A stretch of DNA of 64,000 nt from Eubacteriaceae bacterium (GCA_902362435.1 CABIWW010000008.1:62001-126000), one strand, 5' to 3'. Counted from the first letter of the stretch, positions 17,901-24,424 are shown. The notes: generated from the letters alone by a model not told the origin. A program made the numbers and translations.

Positions 17901-18593
17901 TTATCAGATTCTGAAATCGAGGTTAAAGAAAAACTTATTCCTGTTCTCAGAACGGATGCTTTTGATATTGATCTGTCTCTGATTGAAGAATCAACATTAA
18001 TGATTATGATCGACTGCGGCTATTTCGAATTCACGACAGAATACTACCTGGCGATTGCAGAGCGTTCTCTGGAGATGGCGGTTGAGTTTATTCTTAATAA
18101 TCAGGAAGATTATATGGAACAGAGAGAAAATATTTCCATGTCTGCTGATCTCCTGGAACGCTTGTTGTTGAACACGCGGTTTTCTCAGCAGTTCAAGAAA
18201 ACTTTGTTTGAAGAATATGCTGAACACTATATGACCGAAAAAGTCGCCCTTGGAATGCATGATTGGGATTTCATGATAACAGTGAGTATTTTTGAAGCTG
18301 CATGGAATTCTGTTGATCCGGAAAACCGCAGTGAGCTGTTATTGGATAATTGTAAAGCATTAGACTCTGATCAGCTCGCGAGGTTCTTTGGCGAACTCGG
18401 TGGTAAATTTAAAGAACTTGCAGATAGAACACGGCTTCACACAGTGACTTTGCCGGCAACTCAAAAGAACAAGGTGTTAGCAGAACATTTACAGGAAATT
18501 GGTTACATTACCAGAATGGAAGAGCATGAGCCTGATAATGGGAATAGATCGGATTTGAAAACTTTAGACTTACGTGTAAGGAGAGCTAGATAA
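15000..18593 (+). CDS. YobI-like membrane P-loop NTPase, candidate defence gene
   Basis: A very large protein of 1,197 residues. Walker A (GPYGSGKSS) is at about 41-49, two transmembrane helices at about 130-150 and 172-197, and a Walker B-type segment (VFFEDLDRLSD) near 241. A coiled-coil-like stretch (about 415-445) and a roughly 700-residue helical C-terminal region follow. The N-terminal layout (P-loop, paired membrane helices inserted in the NTPase, DLDRL) matches YobI/KAP-like NTPases, which are predicted to couple ATP hydrolysis at the membrane to conflict responses. GGGAGGTGA precedes the ATG. It stands alone after vsr and before a WYL regulator, and has AT-rich codon use like the R-M genes. 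No nuclease or toxin domain is recognisable, so the effector mechanism is unknown. Confidence 0.78.
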   Translation: MTFSEYRDLTPSDNLENCGEYIKALNWALKNKKIKNIALTGPYGSGKSSIIETFLSENEKTCGKDKSIRKNALKISMATFLDGNSNERIDIGLDEIEPGILKQLFYKVKPEKIPQSRYRKLHKVSRCSVFLRSLSGVVLLCFVCAILFPDMVEKSVEHIRNVLTQPQPVLVYIAVIVVMCIILSIVCTYVYFSIFSKIRVKEIKMPADTVIQTGKDETESIFNKNLDEIMYFFEVTKYRIVFFEDLDRLSDSKIFVHLRELNNLLNNDDAIKKKPIVFVYAVKDDIFSKDDRTKFFDFIIPVIPFINSTNSGEELLKMIHASKSNGINHDVSQSFILDVAPYISDMRILINIYNEFAIYKRTLSVFQDLMLSDEQMLAMIIFKNLYPDIFSAIQNENGIIKDAFHDKQNFILKEKNTLQRKIDNQAELIHNAQEDVIKSIRELKYAMVATFMGEPYLFQAFITSGRGEIQATSVMSDDFDMTELLKKNCTQIRFSDPGMSGKQKYINTDDLDSYIERWQVIKTLENEGKENIKNEIQEFRQRQHDLSGMTLKRILELYSAEEVLSEEVYKNKLLVLLLRRGYIDETYANYINYFKGTSITTDDMNFILSVKNQSPLDFDYKLTRTPNVIDRLQEYEFEEKAVYNFDLTESLLTAGASEKLNILIQQLSDESETSWKFIDEFVDRTKYPELFIQMLTAIWNSMWLYIVTNETLTYDRQIFYLQKMMDVSADFEAQNVNASVSWFFEEHEDILQKLRIYDASKVISIIKCTDVKFNKLSTDGVSHEVLDPVFDGNYYNLNKTMIKIIVAYKCNELVKRLEVKPYSTIVTLGYLPMLEYIHENIVDYVRNNILIQEGDFSDDKKDIVDLITRLNDHGDIQRKLIIKENFCLDSIQDCAGSLVRDDSETWRSAWNTLLEEDKLSVNWENVIAYWNVYELSAELSQYISIHVEKLRTGDVSGINDEFIKAFILSDSEIEVKEKLIPVLRTDAFDIDLSLIEESTLMIMIDCGYFEFTTEYYLAIAERSLEMAVEFILNNQEDYMEQRENISMSADLLERLLLNTRFSQQFKKTLFEEYAEHYMTEKVALGMHDWDFMITVSIFEAAWNSVDPENRSELLLDNCKALDSDQLARFFGELGGKFKELADRTRLHTVTLPATQKNKVLAEHLQEIGYITRMEEHEPDNGNRSDLKTLDLRVRRAR

Positions 18594-18653
18594 GAAAATC
18601 AGGAGTGTGACTGAAATAAAAATGTTCTACCTGCAGCAGGAGAAGAAATAATC

Positions 18654-19634
18654 ATGAAATCAGAACCGAACACGATGAAGCGGAGGTTGCTCCTTGTTCA
18701 GAAACTCCTGTACGAGACCACGGACGAGCAGCACCCGCTCAATACATTTGAAATACTGGACTACCTGCAGGAGCAGGGGATCGTCACTAACAGGAAGACG
18801 TTAAAAGGCGACATCGACCTGATGGTGGAGTGCGGCATGGATATCATAACCGTGCAGAGCAAACCCAACAGGTACTTCTGGGGGGCCAGAAGCTTTGAAC
18901 AGGCGGAGCTGAAACTGCTGATCGATGCGGTGTCCTCTTCCAGATTCATCACGCTGAAAAAGAGCAAAGACCTTTGCAGGAAGATCATGGCACTTTCCAG
19001 TACCAGCGGAAAGAAGGAACTGCAGCGTAATATATACGCGACGAACCGTATCAAGTCTAAGAATGAGAGCCTGCTTTACATTGTCGATACGGTCAATGAA
19101 GCGATCATCCGGAAGAAACAGATCACTTTTCAGTACACGGAATATGCTCCGGATAAAAAGAAGATCCTCCGAAATGACGGCGAGATCTATACGTTGAGTC
19201 CGTATGCGCTTTTCTGGAATGAGGATTTCTACTATGTCGTGGGGCATTCGGAGAAGCACGATAATATTTCGTCTTTCCGTGCGGACCGTATCTGCCATAT
19301 CGGGCTTTCTGAGGAAAATGCTGCAAAGAAGCCTGCGGGCTTCGATCTTGACCGGTATTCCCGCCAGATCTTTGAGATGTACGATGGAGATACGGTAAGA
19401 GTCAAGCTGGAGTGCAGGAATGAGCTTATGAAATACGTGATCGACCGGTTCGGGGAGACCGTGGAGACGGAGATCGCGACCGAAACGACGTTCTACGCAT
19501 ATCCCGAAGTGGCTCTCAGCCCGAACTTCTATAGCTGGCTGTTCAAGTTCGCAGGTGAGATCCAGCTACTGTCTCCGGAAAAGGCGAGGGAAGAATACAT
19601 AAGGAAAGCGGAAAGTGTTTTGCGGGAGTTTTGA
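18654..19634 (+). CDS. WYL-domain transcriptional regulator
   Basis: This 326-residue regulator has an N-terminal winged HTH (about 10-70), a WYL domain (about 140-225; ITFQYTEYAPDKKK, LSPYALFWNEDFYYVVG) and the WYL C-terminal extension. WYL proteins sense nucleic-acid or nucleotide ligands. BrxR and CapW, of this type, repress phage-defence operons, so control of the defence island to its left is plausible. AGGAGA precedes the ATG. Base composition returns to the GC-richer ICE backbone here, so the regulator may predate the AT-rich cargo. A 12-bp-arm hairpin lies 47 bases downstream. Confidence 0.9.
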   Translation: MKSEPNTMKRRLLLVQKLLYETTDEQHPLNTFEILDYLQEQGIVTNRKTLKGDIDLMVECGMDIITVQSKPNRYFWGARSFEQAELKLLIDAVSSSRFITLKKSKDLCRKIMALSSTSGKKELQRNIYATNRIKSKNESLLYIVDTVNEAIIRKKQITFQYTEYAPDKKKILRNDGEIYTLSPYALFWNEDFYYVVGHSEKHDNISSFRADRICHIGLSEENAAKKPAGFDLDRYSRQIFEMYDGDTVRVKLECRNELMKYVIDRFGETVETEIATETTFYAYPEVALSPNFYSWLFKFAGEIQLLSPEKAREEYIRKAESVLREF

Positions 19635-19680
19635 GTTTCGGGGTTGAGTCCTGGACGATCGATGCTCATATTTAGATGAG

Positions 19681-19710
19681 CAGATTGTGAACACATGCGT
19701 TCACAATCTG
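19681..19710. other. Perfect inverted repeat downstream of the WYL gene
   Basis: Arms CAGATTGTGAAC and GTTCACAATCTG are separated by ACATGC. There is no T-run, so it may be a T-less terminator or a binding site for a dimeric regulator such as the WYL protein. Confidence 0.6.
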
Positions 19711-19727
19711 AATTGGACACATTTTAG

Positions 19728-19859
19728 GGTGATTTTACGCGTGCCGGATATCTGCCGATAAAGGAGCAGGTGAAAGCAGAGATAGAAAGGCAGAAAGAAA
19801 TATTTTATATGCAGCATCCTGCATTGTCTGAAAAAGATAAAGAAGATAGGGAAGAATAG
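19728..19859 (+). pseudogene. C-terminal remnant of an unidentified gene
   Basis: An open stretch of 43 codons (core AGYLPIKEQVKAEIERQKE) ends in TAG at 19857-19859. It has no credible start codon or ribosome site and is preceded in frame by a stop. The composition looks like a real helical protein tail, so it probably marks a gene broken when the AbiE module or neighbouring cargo arrived. The parent family is not recognised. Confidence 0.3.
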
Positions 19860-19901
19860 TATAGTGTTTAATACAATTCAGCTGTATTCATACAAACGCG
19901 A

Positions 19902-19948
19902 TTGACTTTTATGCTCTTAAATATTATAATAAAGGGCATAAAAGTCAA
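19902..19948 (+). promoter_or_regulatory. AbiE promoter embedded in an inverted-repeat operator
   Basis: TTGACT (19902-19907) and TATAAT (19925-19930) are 17 bases apart. A perfect 13-base inverted repeat (arms at 19902-19914 and 19936-19948) has one arm on the -35 box and the other just after the -10 box. AbiEi antitoxins are known to repress their operon by binding inverted repeats, and this site would block RNA polymerase directly. Confidence 0.82.
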
Positions 19949-19973
19949 TTTTCTATTTAAAGAAGGTGGTAGG

Positions 19974-20567
19974 ATGAATGTTTCGGATAAAATAATAGAG
20001 CTGGCAAAAGAAAACAATGGCATTATTACAACAGCGGTTCTTTCTGAAAATGGAATATTACGCGGGAACTTAAAAAAGCTTGTTGATGATAGCAGGCTGG
20101 AAAAAACTGCAAGAGGAGTATATATTTTGCCAGAAATATGGGAAGATGAATTTGTCAATCTGCAGGCGAGATTTAAAAAAGGTATTTTTTCCAATGAGAC
20201 AGCACTTTTTTTATGGGATTTGACAGATCGAACACCGAATAAGTATGATATGACATTTCCAAATAATTATAATTTAACTAATGCAAGGACCGCAGGAGTA
20301 AACTGCTCCAGAGTGAAGCGGGAGTGGTATCTCGAGGGAAAAACTCAAACTGAATCTCCGGGTGGGAATAAAATAGCAGCATATAATATGGAGCGAACCT
20401 TATGTGATATTTTGCGTAAAAGAGGGGGAACAGATACGGGTATTATTACAGAGGCGTTCAAACGGTATGTAGCTAGAAAAGATAAGAACATCCCGCTTTT
20501 GTCAGAGTATGCGAAGAAATTTCATATTGAAGAAAAAGTAAGAGTTTATCTGGAGGTGCTGCTATGA
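19974..20567 (+). CDS. abiEi: AbiEi-family antitoxin and autorepressor
   Basis: This 197-residue protein has an N-terminal winged HTH (KIIELAKENNGIITTAVLSENG) that binds the operator, and a C-terminal antitoxin region. The segment ARGVYILPEIWEDEF and the stretch NYNLTNARTAGVNCSRVKREW are typical. The ATG at 19974 is chosen because AGAAGGTGG precedes it; the frame extends further upstream but would run into the promoter. It overlaps the toxin gene by 4 bases (ATGA). AbiE is a type IV toxin-antitoxin system that aborts phage infection and stabilises mobile elements. AT-rich composition marks the pair as cargo. Confidence 0.88.
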   Translation: MNVSDKIIELAKENNGIITTAVLSENGILRGNLKKLVDDSRLEKTARGVYILPEIWEDEFVNLQARFKKGIFSNETALFLWDLTDRTPNKYDMTFPNNYNLTNARTAGVNCSRVKREWYLEGKTQTESPGGNKIAAYNMERTLCDILRKRGGTDTGIITEAFKRYVARKDKNIPLLSEYAKKFHIEEKVRVYLEVLL

Positions 20568-21406
20568 AAAATGCAATGCAGCTTAAAGCTGTCATTAAGA
20601 ATATATCGAAAGATAAACACATCTCGGCACAACTTGTGATGCAAAACTATATGCTGGAGCGTCTGCTGGAAAGAATCTCCATTTCAAAATATCGTCAGAA
20701 CTTCATATTAAAAGGTGGTTTCCTGATTGCCGCAATGGTAGGTTTAGATACCCGTGCCACTATGGATATGGATGCAACGATTAAAGGCTGGCCTGTTAAT
20801 GAAGAGAGTATTCAGAAGATGTTTTTGGATATCTGTGAAATCGATCTGCATGATGATGTGACTTTTGAACTTAAGAAAATCGGTGAGATCCGTGAGGGCG
20901 ATGAATACACAGGGTATCGTGTTTCGTTGTCAGCGAATTATCCACCAATGGCTGTGCCTTTGAAACTCGATATCACCACAGGCGATAAAATCACGCCAAG
21001 GGAGATAGAATACCGTTTTAAACTGTTACTGGAAGACAGAGAAATTTCTGTTCTTGCATATAACCTGGAAACAGTTATGGCAGAAAAGCTGGAAACTGTT
21101 GTTTCAAGAGGTGATCAGAATACAAGACCGAGAGATTACTATGATATTTATATTCTTGATAAACTGCAGTATAAAAATATTGAAATCGGAGCTTTGAAAG
21201 CGGCACTGGATGCGACATCTGAAAAGCGTGGTTCTAAAAAGCTTTTAAAAGATTATAAGAACATAATTGATGTTGTAAGAAACAGCGACGTGATGATAAA
21301 GCAATGGCAGATTTATCAGAAAGATTTTGAATATGCCGCACATATCAGCTTCACTCAGGTTTGTGAAGCTGTGGTACAGATGATGGATTTGTGTGTTGGA
21401 GATTGA
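20564..21406 (+). CDS. abiEii: AbiEii-family nucleotidyltransferase toxin
   Basis: The 280-residue toxin belongs to the DNA polymerase beta-like nucleotidyltransferases. All four family motifs are visible: KGGF (residues 50-53), TMDMD with metal-binding Asp 68 and 70, AEK (173-175), and RPRDYYDIY with Asp 191/194. Related toxins (AbiEii, MenT) add nucleotides to RNA such as tRNA acceptor ends and stop growth. The active site appears intact, so the toxin should be functional and need AbiEi. It overlaps the antitoxin by 4 bases and is followed by a terminator. Confidence 0.93.
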   Translation: MKNAMQLKAVIKNISKDKHISAQLVMQNYMLERLLERISISKYRQNFILKGGFLIAAMVGLDTRATMDMDATIKGWPVNEESIQKMFLDICEIDLHDDVTFELKKIGEIREGDEYTGYRVSLSANYPPMAVPLKLDITTGDKITPREIEYRFKLLLEDREISVLAYNLETVMAEKLETVVSRGDQNTRPRDYYDIYILDKLQYKNIEIGALKAALDATSEKRGSKKLLKDYKNIIDVVRNSDVMIKQWQIYQKDFEYAAHISFTQVCEAVVQMMDLCVGD

Positions 21407-21477
21407 GATGAGGAAAGGGGTTTCAGCATAGGTTTACTTTTTCATTTAACCTGTGGTTTGAAAACTTGATTGGTACT

Positions 21478-21503
21478 AAAGAGGCGAAAAACGCCTCTTT
21501 TTA
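21478..21503 (+). terminator. Terminator of the AbiE operon
   Basis: AAAGAGGCG, loop AAAA, CGCCTCTTT and a T-run. Confidence 0.85.
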
Positions 21504-21522
21504 TTTTGCAGTCATTTCCCTG

Positions 21523-21551
21523 TTGCATAAAAAAGAACATATGTTTATAAT
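21523..21551 (+). promoter_or_regulatory. lexA-like promoter with overlapping SOS-type box
   Basis: TTGCAT (21523-21528) and TATAAT (21546-21551) are 17 bases apart. GAACATATGTTT (21535-21546) fits the Gram-positive LexA pattern GAAC-N4-GTTC with one change and covers the spacer up to the -10 box. A second palindrome, GGAACAAAATGTTCC (21561-21575), has GAAC and GTTC arms one base too far apart for the consensus but follows directly downstream. Confidence 0.7.
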
Positions 21552-21593
21552 ACAAATACAGGAACAAAATGTTCCGGATAGAAAGGAGGCAGC

Positions 21594-22190
21594 ATGAGGT
21601 CAAAGGATCCGGATATAATGAAGAGGATCGTGGACTTTGTGGAGGCGTATCATCTTGATTACAATTCATCGCCGTCGCTCCGGGTGATAGCGGATGGCGT
21701 GGGGATCGGCAGCACGACGGTCTACCGGTATCTGATGGAGATGAATGAACGCGGGATGATATGCTACGACGGAAAGACGATCCGAAATGAGAAGATCGAT
21801 AAATCACAACGCGGGACGATACGGGCAGCGGTCATAGGGCGGATTGCATGCGGGATCCCGAATCTGGCGGAACAGCATGTCGAGGGATATGTGAACCTGC
21901 CGGAGTCACTGTTCGGACAGGGGAACTTCTACATCCTGCGAGCGAGCGGATGTTCCATGACAGAAGCCGGGATCGATGATGGGGACCTGGTGGTGATCCG
22001 GGAACAGAATACTGCAGAGGACGGGCAGATCGTCGTGGCACTGGTGGATGATGAAGCCACATTGAAACGTTTTTTCCATGAAGGTGACAGGATAAGACTC
22101 CACCCGGAGAACCCGCGGATGAAGGATATCTTCGTGACGGACTGCCGGATACAGGGCGTGGCGGTCAAGGTCATACATGACCTGATGTAA
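21594..22190 (+). CDS. LexA/CI-type self-cleaving repressor of the element
   Basis: The 198-residue protein has an N-terminal winged HTH (SLRVIADGVGIGSTTVYRYL) and a C-terminal S24 peptidase domain. The cleavage site is Cys86-Gly87 (GRIACGIP), and the catalytic dyad is Ser121 (SMTEAG) and Lys158 (ATLKRF). Cys-Gly replaces the usual LexA Ala-Gly; UmuD also uses Cys-Gly. RecA filaments would trigger cleavage after DNA damage. Its own promoter carries a LexA-type box, so it is likely autoregulated. At 160-200 residues such proteins are often element-specific rather than the chromosomal LexA, and the location next to the recombination genes suggests SOS control of excision or transfer. Confidence 0.88.
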   Translation: MRSKDPDIMKRIVDFVEAYHLDYNSSPSLRVIADGVGIGSTTVYRYLMEMNERGMICYDGKTIRNEKIDKSQRGTIRAAVIGRIACGIPNLAEQHVEGYVNLPESLFGQGNFYILRASGCSMTEAGIDDGDLVVIREQNTAEDGQIVVALVDDEATLKRFFHEGDRIRLHPENPRMKDIFVTDCRIQGVAVKVIHDLM

Positions 22191-22232
22191 TACGGACAGT
22201 ACAGAGATATTCCGTTCAGAGGAGGGAAGAAA

Positions 22233-22412
22233 TTGGATAGAAAAGATGAAAAATCCTATGCGATGTGTCCGAAATGCGGCACAGAGCTTTTCAAGGCAAG
22301 GACAGCAGACGGTGCAGAAGTATGCTGCAGGAAATGCAAGAGAAAATACGAAGTGAAGCTGCAGACAGGATCCCTTCAGCTCAGGGAGATCACTGCAACG
22401 TACAGCGCATGA
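22233..22412 (+). CDS. Small zinc-ribbon protein
   Basis: A 59-residue protein starting at TTG 22233 behind AGGAGGG. Four cysteines in CPKCG and CRKC arrangement form a zinc ribbon, followed by a basic stretch. The layout resembles the Com family, which in phage Mu stimulates translation of mom. The start is 43 bases after lexA, so both are probably cotranscribed. The family resemblance rests on the cysteine spacing alone; nucleic-acid binding is inferred. Confidence 0.6.
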   Translation: MDRKDEKSYAMCPKCGTELFKARTADGAEVCCRKCKRKYEVKLQTGSLQLREITATYSA

Positions 22413-22574
22413 ACGTAAGGCTGATGCAGCTGTGGAAACAGACGAGCATGTATCAGAATGAAAATCGAATAAGATGAGGATACCACGGGAGTGTCATATT
22501 CGGGAGTCGCCGTCAGAGACACCGGATGGTATTCGGGAGTTTGCAGAGACTGGATTTGAGAATCGTCATCAGGA

Positions 22575-22630
22575 GCCTGGCAGAACATTAGTGATCCTTT
22601 AACAGGATGATGTTTTGCCGGGCTTTTTTT
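22575..22630 (+). terminator. Long terminator hairpin downstream of the lexA operon
   Basis: The outer stem GCCTGGCA/TGCCGGGC (one wobble) continues in AACAT/ATGTT and GATCCT/AGGAT(G), and ends in seven T. The 160 bases between the zinc-ribbon gene and this hairpin contain no convincing gene. Confidence 0.85.
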
Positions 22631-22642
22631 GTACTCTTTTTC

Positions 22643-22692
22643 AGCTCTTTACCGGATCACTGATGTGAGCCAGCACCGGTAAGGAGCTTTTT
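22643..22692 (+). terminator. Second tandem hairpin with T-run
   Basis: AGCTCTTTACCGG (22643-22655) pairs with CCGGTAAGGAGCT (22676-22688) and TTTT follows. It lies 13 bases after the first terminator, so two strong hairpins shield the sigma-like gene downstream. The remaining 80 bases up to 22771 show no further signal except a ribosome site. Confidence 0.65.
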
Positions 22693-22771
22693 CATGAAGA
22701 GGATCAGAGGACCGTGACCAGCGGATTTTGAAGAAGTCATATCACTACATTCAGAATTCGGAGGTTACAGA

Positions 22772-23188
22772 ATGAAAATCACATATAGATTCATCAATGG
22801 AGATATCGTGGAGATCGAAGCGGATCAGGAGATCGGAGAAGTGATCCTGGAACTCGAACGGCAGGAAAGATGCAATGATCATACGGAAACAAGGAGACAC
22901 AGCAGGCTGGACTGTAATGATGACAAGAGCAGCTGGCAGATCGATGAGCGGGCACTGGAGGAAGGAGCAGAGTGCCTCATCAGATGTGGTGGCAGGACAT
23001 TCTGTCACGGAGACAGAAGGCTGAAGGATGCCGCATCGAAACTGACAAACAGGCAGAAAGAACTTCTCACGGAGCATATCATCGGAGGCGTTTCTGTGGA
23101 AGAATATGCGAAAAAACGAGGCCTCACAGAGCGTGCTGTATGGAGCCTGAAAAAAAGGACTTTGAAAAATTTAAAGAATAATTTGTAG
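22772..23188 (+). CDS. Sigma-70 region 4-like protein (ICE regulator)
   Basis: A 138-residue protein. The C-terminal half carries a region 4-type HTH (LTNRQKELLTEHIIGGVS, then LTERAVWSLKKRTLKNLK). The N-terminal half is not recognised. Such proteins lie next to int/xis in many Firmicute ICEs (compare Tn916 Orf7) and are thought to activate element promoters. CGGAGG precedes the ATG. There is no region 2, so it cannot act as a complete sigma factor alone; together with the second sigma-like protein (23533-23985) a split factor is conceivable. Confidence 0.72.
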   Translation: MKITYRFINGDIVEIEADQEIGEVILELERQERCNDHTETRRHSRLDCNDDKSSWQIDERALEEGAECLIRCGGRTFCHGDRRLKDAASKLTNRQKELLTEHIIGGVSVEEYAKKRGLTERAVWSLKKRTLKNLKNNL

Positions 23189-23250
23189 GAAATGTTCAGT
23201 TTTCGGACTTTTCGTGGACCTTATATGAGAGGAGAAATTCCCTCTTGAGT

Positions 23251-23385
23251 ATGAAAGTGGATACACATTCATTCGGGTACCTTACTGACCGGTGCGAGCA
23301 TGGATACGATGCGCCAGGACCCCCGCAGGGGCGAGCGGAAATGTCTTCGTCTGAAATGCAGGACAGCAACCTGCAGATGCAATGA
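23251..23385 (+). CDS. Tiny ORF 1 of an overlapping chain
   Basis: 44 codons from ATG 23251 (or 46 from TTG 23245, which has GGAGA at good distance). The stop TGA overlaps the next ATG by 4 bases. The product contains no known domain. Listed because of the coupled arrangement, not because of protein similarity. Confidence 0.35.
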   Translation: MKVDTHSFGYLTDRCEHGYDAPGPPQGRAEMSSSEMQDSNLQMQ

Positions 23386-23468
23386 CCTCCGGCAGGGATA
23401 ATGATACTCCCGTCCAGTCACAGTCCGAGCGGCCACGGCCGCCGCAGGCAATGAGGGCGGCTCTGTGA
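23382..23468 (+). CDS. Tiny ORF 2 of the overlapping chain
   Basis: 28 codons, Pro/Arg/Gln-rich. It starts in an ATGA overlap with ORF 1 and ends in a GTGA overlap with ORF 3. It has no ribosome site of its own, so it could only be translated by coupling. No family is recognised. Confidence 0.27.
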   Translation: MTSGRDNDTPVQSQSERPRPPQAMRAAL

Positions 23469-23536
23469 AAACCACAGAGGGGGCAGATCCCCGTGAGACG
23501 GTGTTCGCTGACCGTCGCCTGAATGTTTCCCGATGA
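23465..23536 (+). CDS. Tiny ORF 3 of the overlapping chain
   Basis: 23 codons from GTG 23465. It ends in an ATGA overlap with the sigma-like gene at 23533. The region also folds into stems (CTCTGTG/CACAGAG at 23461-23479 and GACGGT/ACCGTC downstream), so a structured leader RNA is an alternative reading. Confidence 0.27.
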   Translation: MKTTEGADPRETVFADRRLNVSR

Positions 23537-23985
23537 TCCCGGGGTGTCGTGGACAAATGCAGGATCCAGAAATGATAGTAAACGGTGCTGCCGTCAGGGT
23601 CTCTGCCGGTGCACCGTTCTACATGGAGTTCTGCACGGGATATCAGAGAAAATCTGTGTGTTCACGGAAAGTGAGGAGAATGATGAACAATGAGTACGAT
23701 CAGGCTTATGAAGATTATGGAAGGATGATCGATAACCTTTTAGCTGCGTCTGATGTAAAAAAGGCTTTTCTTACAAAGGGAAGCCGGAGATGGACCGGAA
23801 AGGTGAGCGATGAGTTCCTTCGAGAAGGATTGTCACATCTGACGGACAGACAGCTCAGGATCATCGAGATGATCCTGTTTGAAAACAGATGTGTCGAGGA
23901 CGTGTGCAGGAGCATGGATCTGATGATGTCGGATTTTAGAAGCGAACTTCAGGAAATGAGAAGGACACTTATTAGGTACATATAG
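23533..23985 (+). CDS. Second sigma-like/HTH regulator of the element
   Basis: 150 residues if translated from ATG 23533 (coupled to the tiny ORF chain). An ATG at 23683 behind AGGAG would give 100 residues. The N-terminal part (MIVNGAAVRVS, Tyr-rich) resembles the opening of ICE sigma-like proteins. The C-terminal part (LSHLTDRQLRIIEMILFE) aligns by eye with the region 4-like segment of the other sigma-like protein at 22772-23188. MazF follows after 12 bases. Role in ICE gene control is inferred from family and place. Confidence 0.6.
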   Translation: MIPGCRGQMQDPEMIVNGAAVRVSAGAPFYMEFCTGYQRKSVCSRKVRRMMNNEYDQAYEDYGRMIDNLLAASDVKKAFLTKGSRRWTGKVSDEFLREGLSHLTDRQLRIIEMILFENRCVEDVCRSMDLMMSDFRSELQEMRRTLIRYI

Positions 23986-23997
23986 AGGAGGCTTGGA

Positions 23998-24390
23998 ATG
24001 ATCGATAAAGACAGAACAGTAAAACGGGGAGATGTATATTATGCGGATCTTTCAGATCGCAAAGGAAGCCTGCAGAAAGGGATAAGACCGGTGGTGATCA
24101 CTCAGTCCGACCACCTGAACAGATCATCCACTACATATATCGGAGCAGCGATAACGAGCATACTGAAAAAGCAGGATGCATCCTATCATGTGGTGCTGCC
24201 GATGATAAAGGGACTTCCGAAAAAGAGTATGGTGCTGGCGGAGCAGAGATGGACATTTGACAGAAGTGAACTGATCGAATACAGATGCACGCTGAATGAA
24301 AATCTAATGAAAAAAGTGAAGCACGCATGTGATTTGGCGGAGAGATCTGATATCCGATACAGACACAGAAGGAAATCTGTATCAAAATAA
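23998..24390 (+). CDS. PemK/MazF-family endoribonuclease toxin
   Basis: The 130-residue protein has the MazF fold pattern: KRGDVYYADLS at the N-terminus, GIRPVVITQSD (the beta-strand with the catalytic Arg), ITSILKKQ, and the middle LPKKSMVLAEQ. Family members cut mRNA at short motifs. GAGGAGG precedes the ATG. No antitoxin gene lies upstream or downstream; similar solitary MazF genes are frequent in this part of clostridial ICEs, so it may serve in element maintenance or regulation, or depend on an antitoxin elsewhere. Confidence 0.85.
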   Translation: MIDKDRTVKRGDVYYADLSDRKGSLQKGIRPVVITQSDHLNRSSTTYIGAAITSILKKQDASYHVVLPMIKGLPKKSMVLAEQRWTFDRSELIEYRCTLNENLMKKVKHACDLAERSDIRYRHRRKSVSK

Positions 24391-24424
24391 AACAGATCCA
24401 TGCAGGATGGAAGGAGGAACAGAT

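Noticed and set aside
22474..22602. 42-codon ORF between the zinc-ribbon gene and the terminator
   Set aside because: No ribosome site and its end lies inside the terminator stem; no protein pattern.
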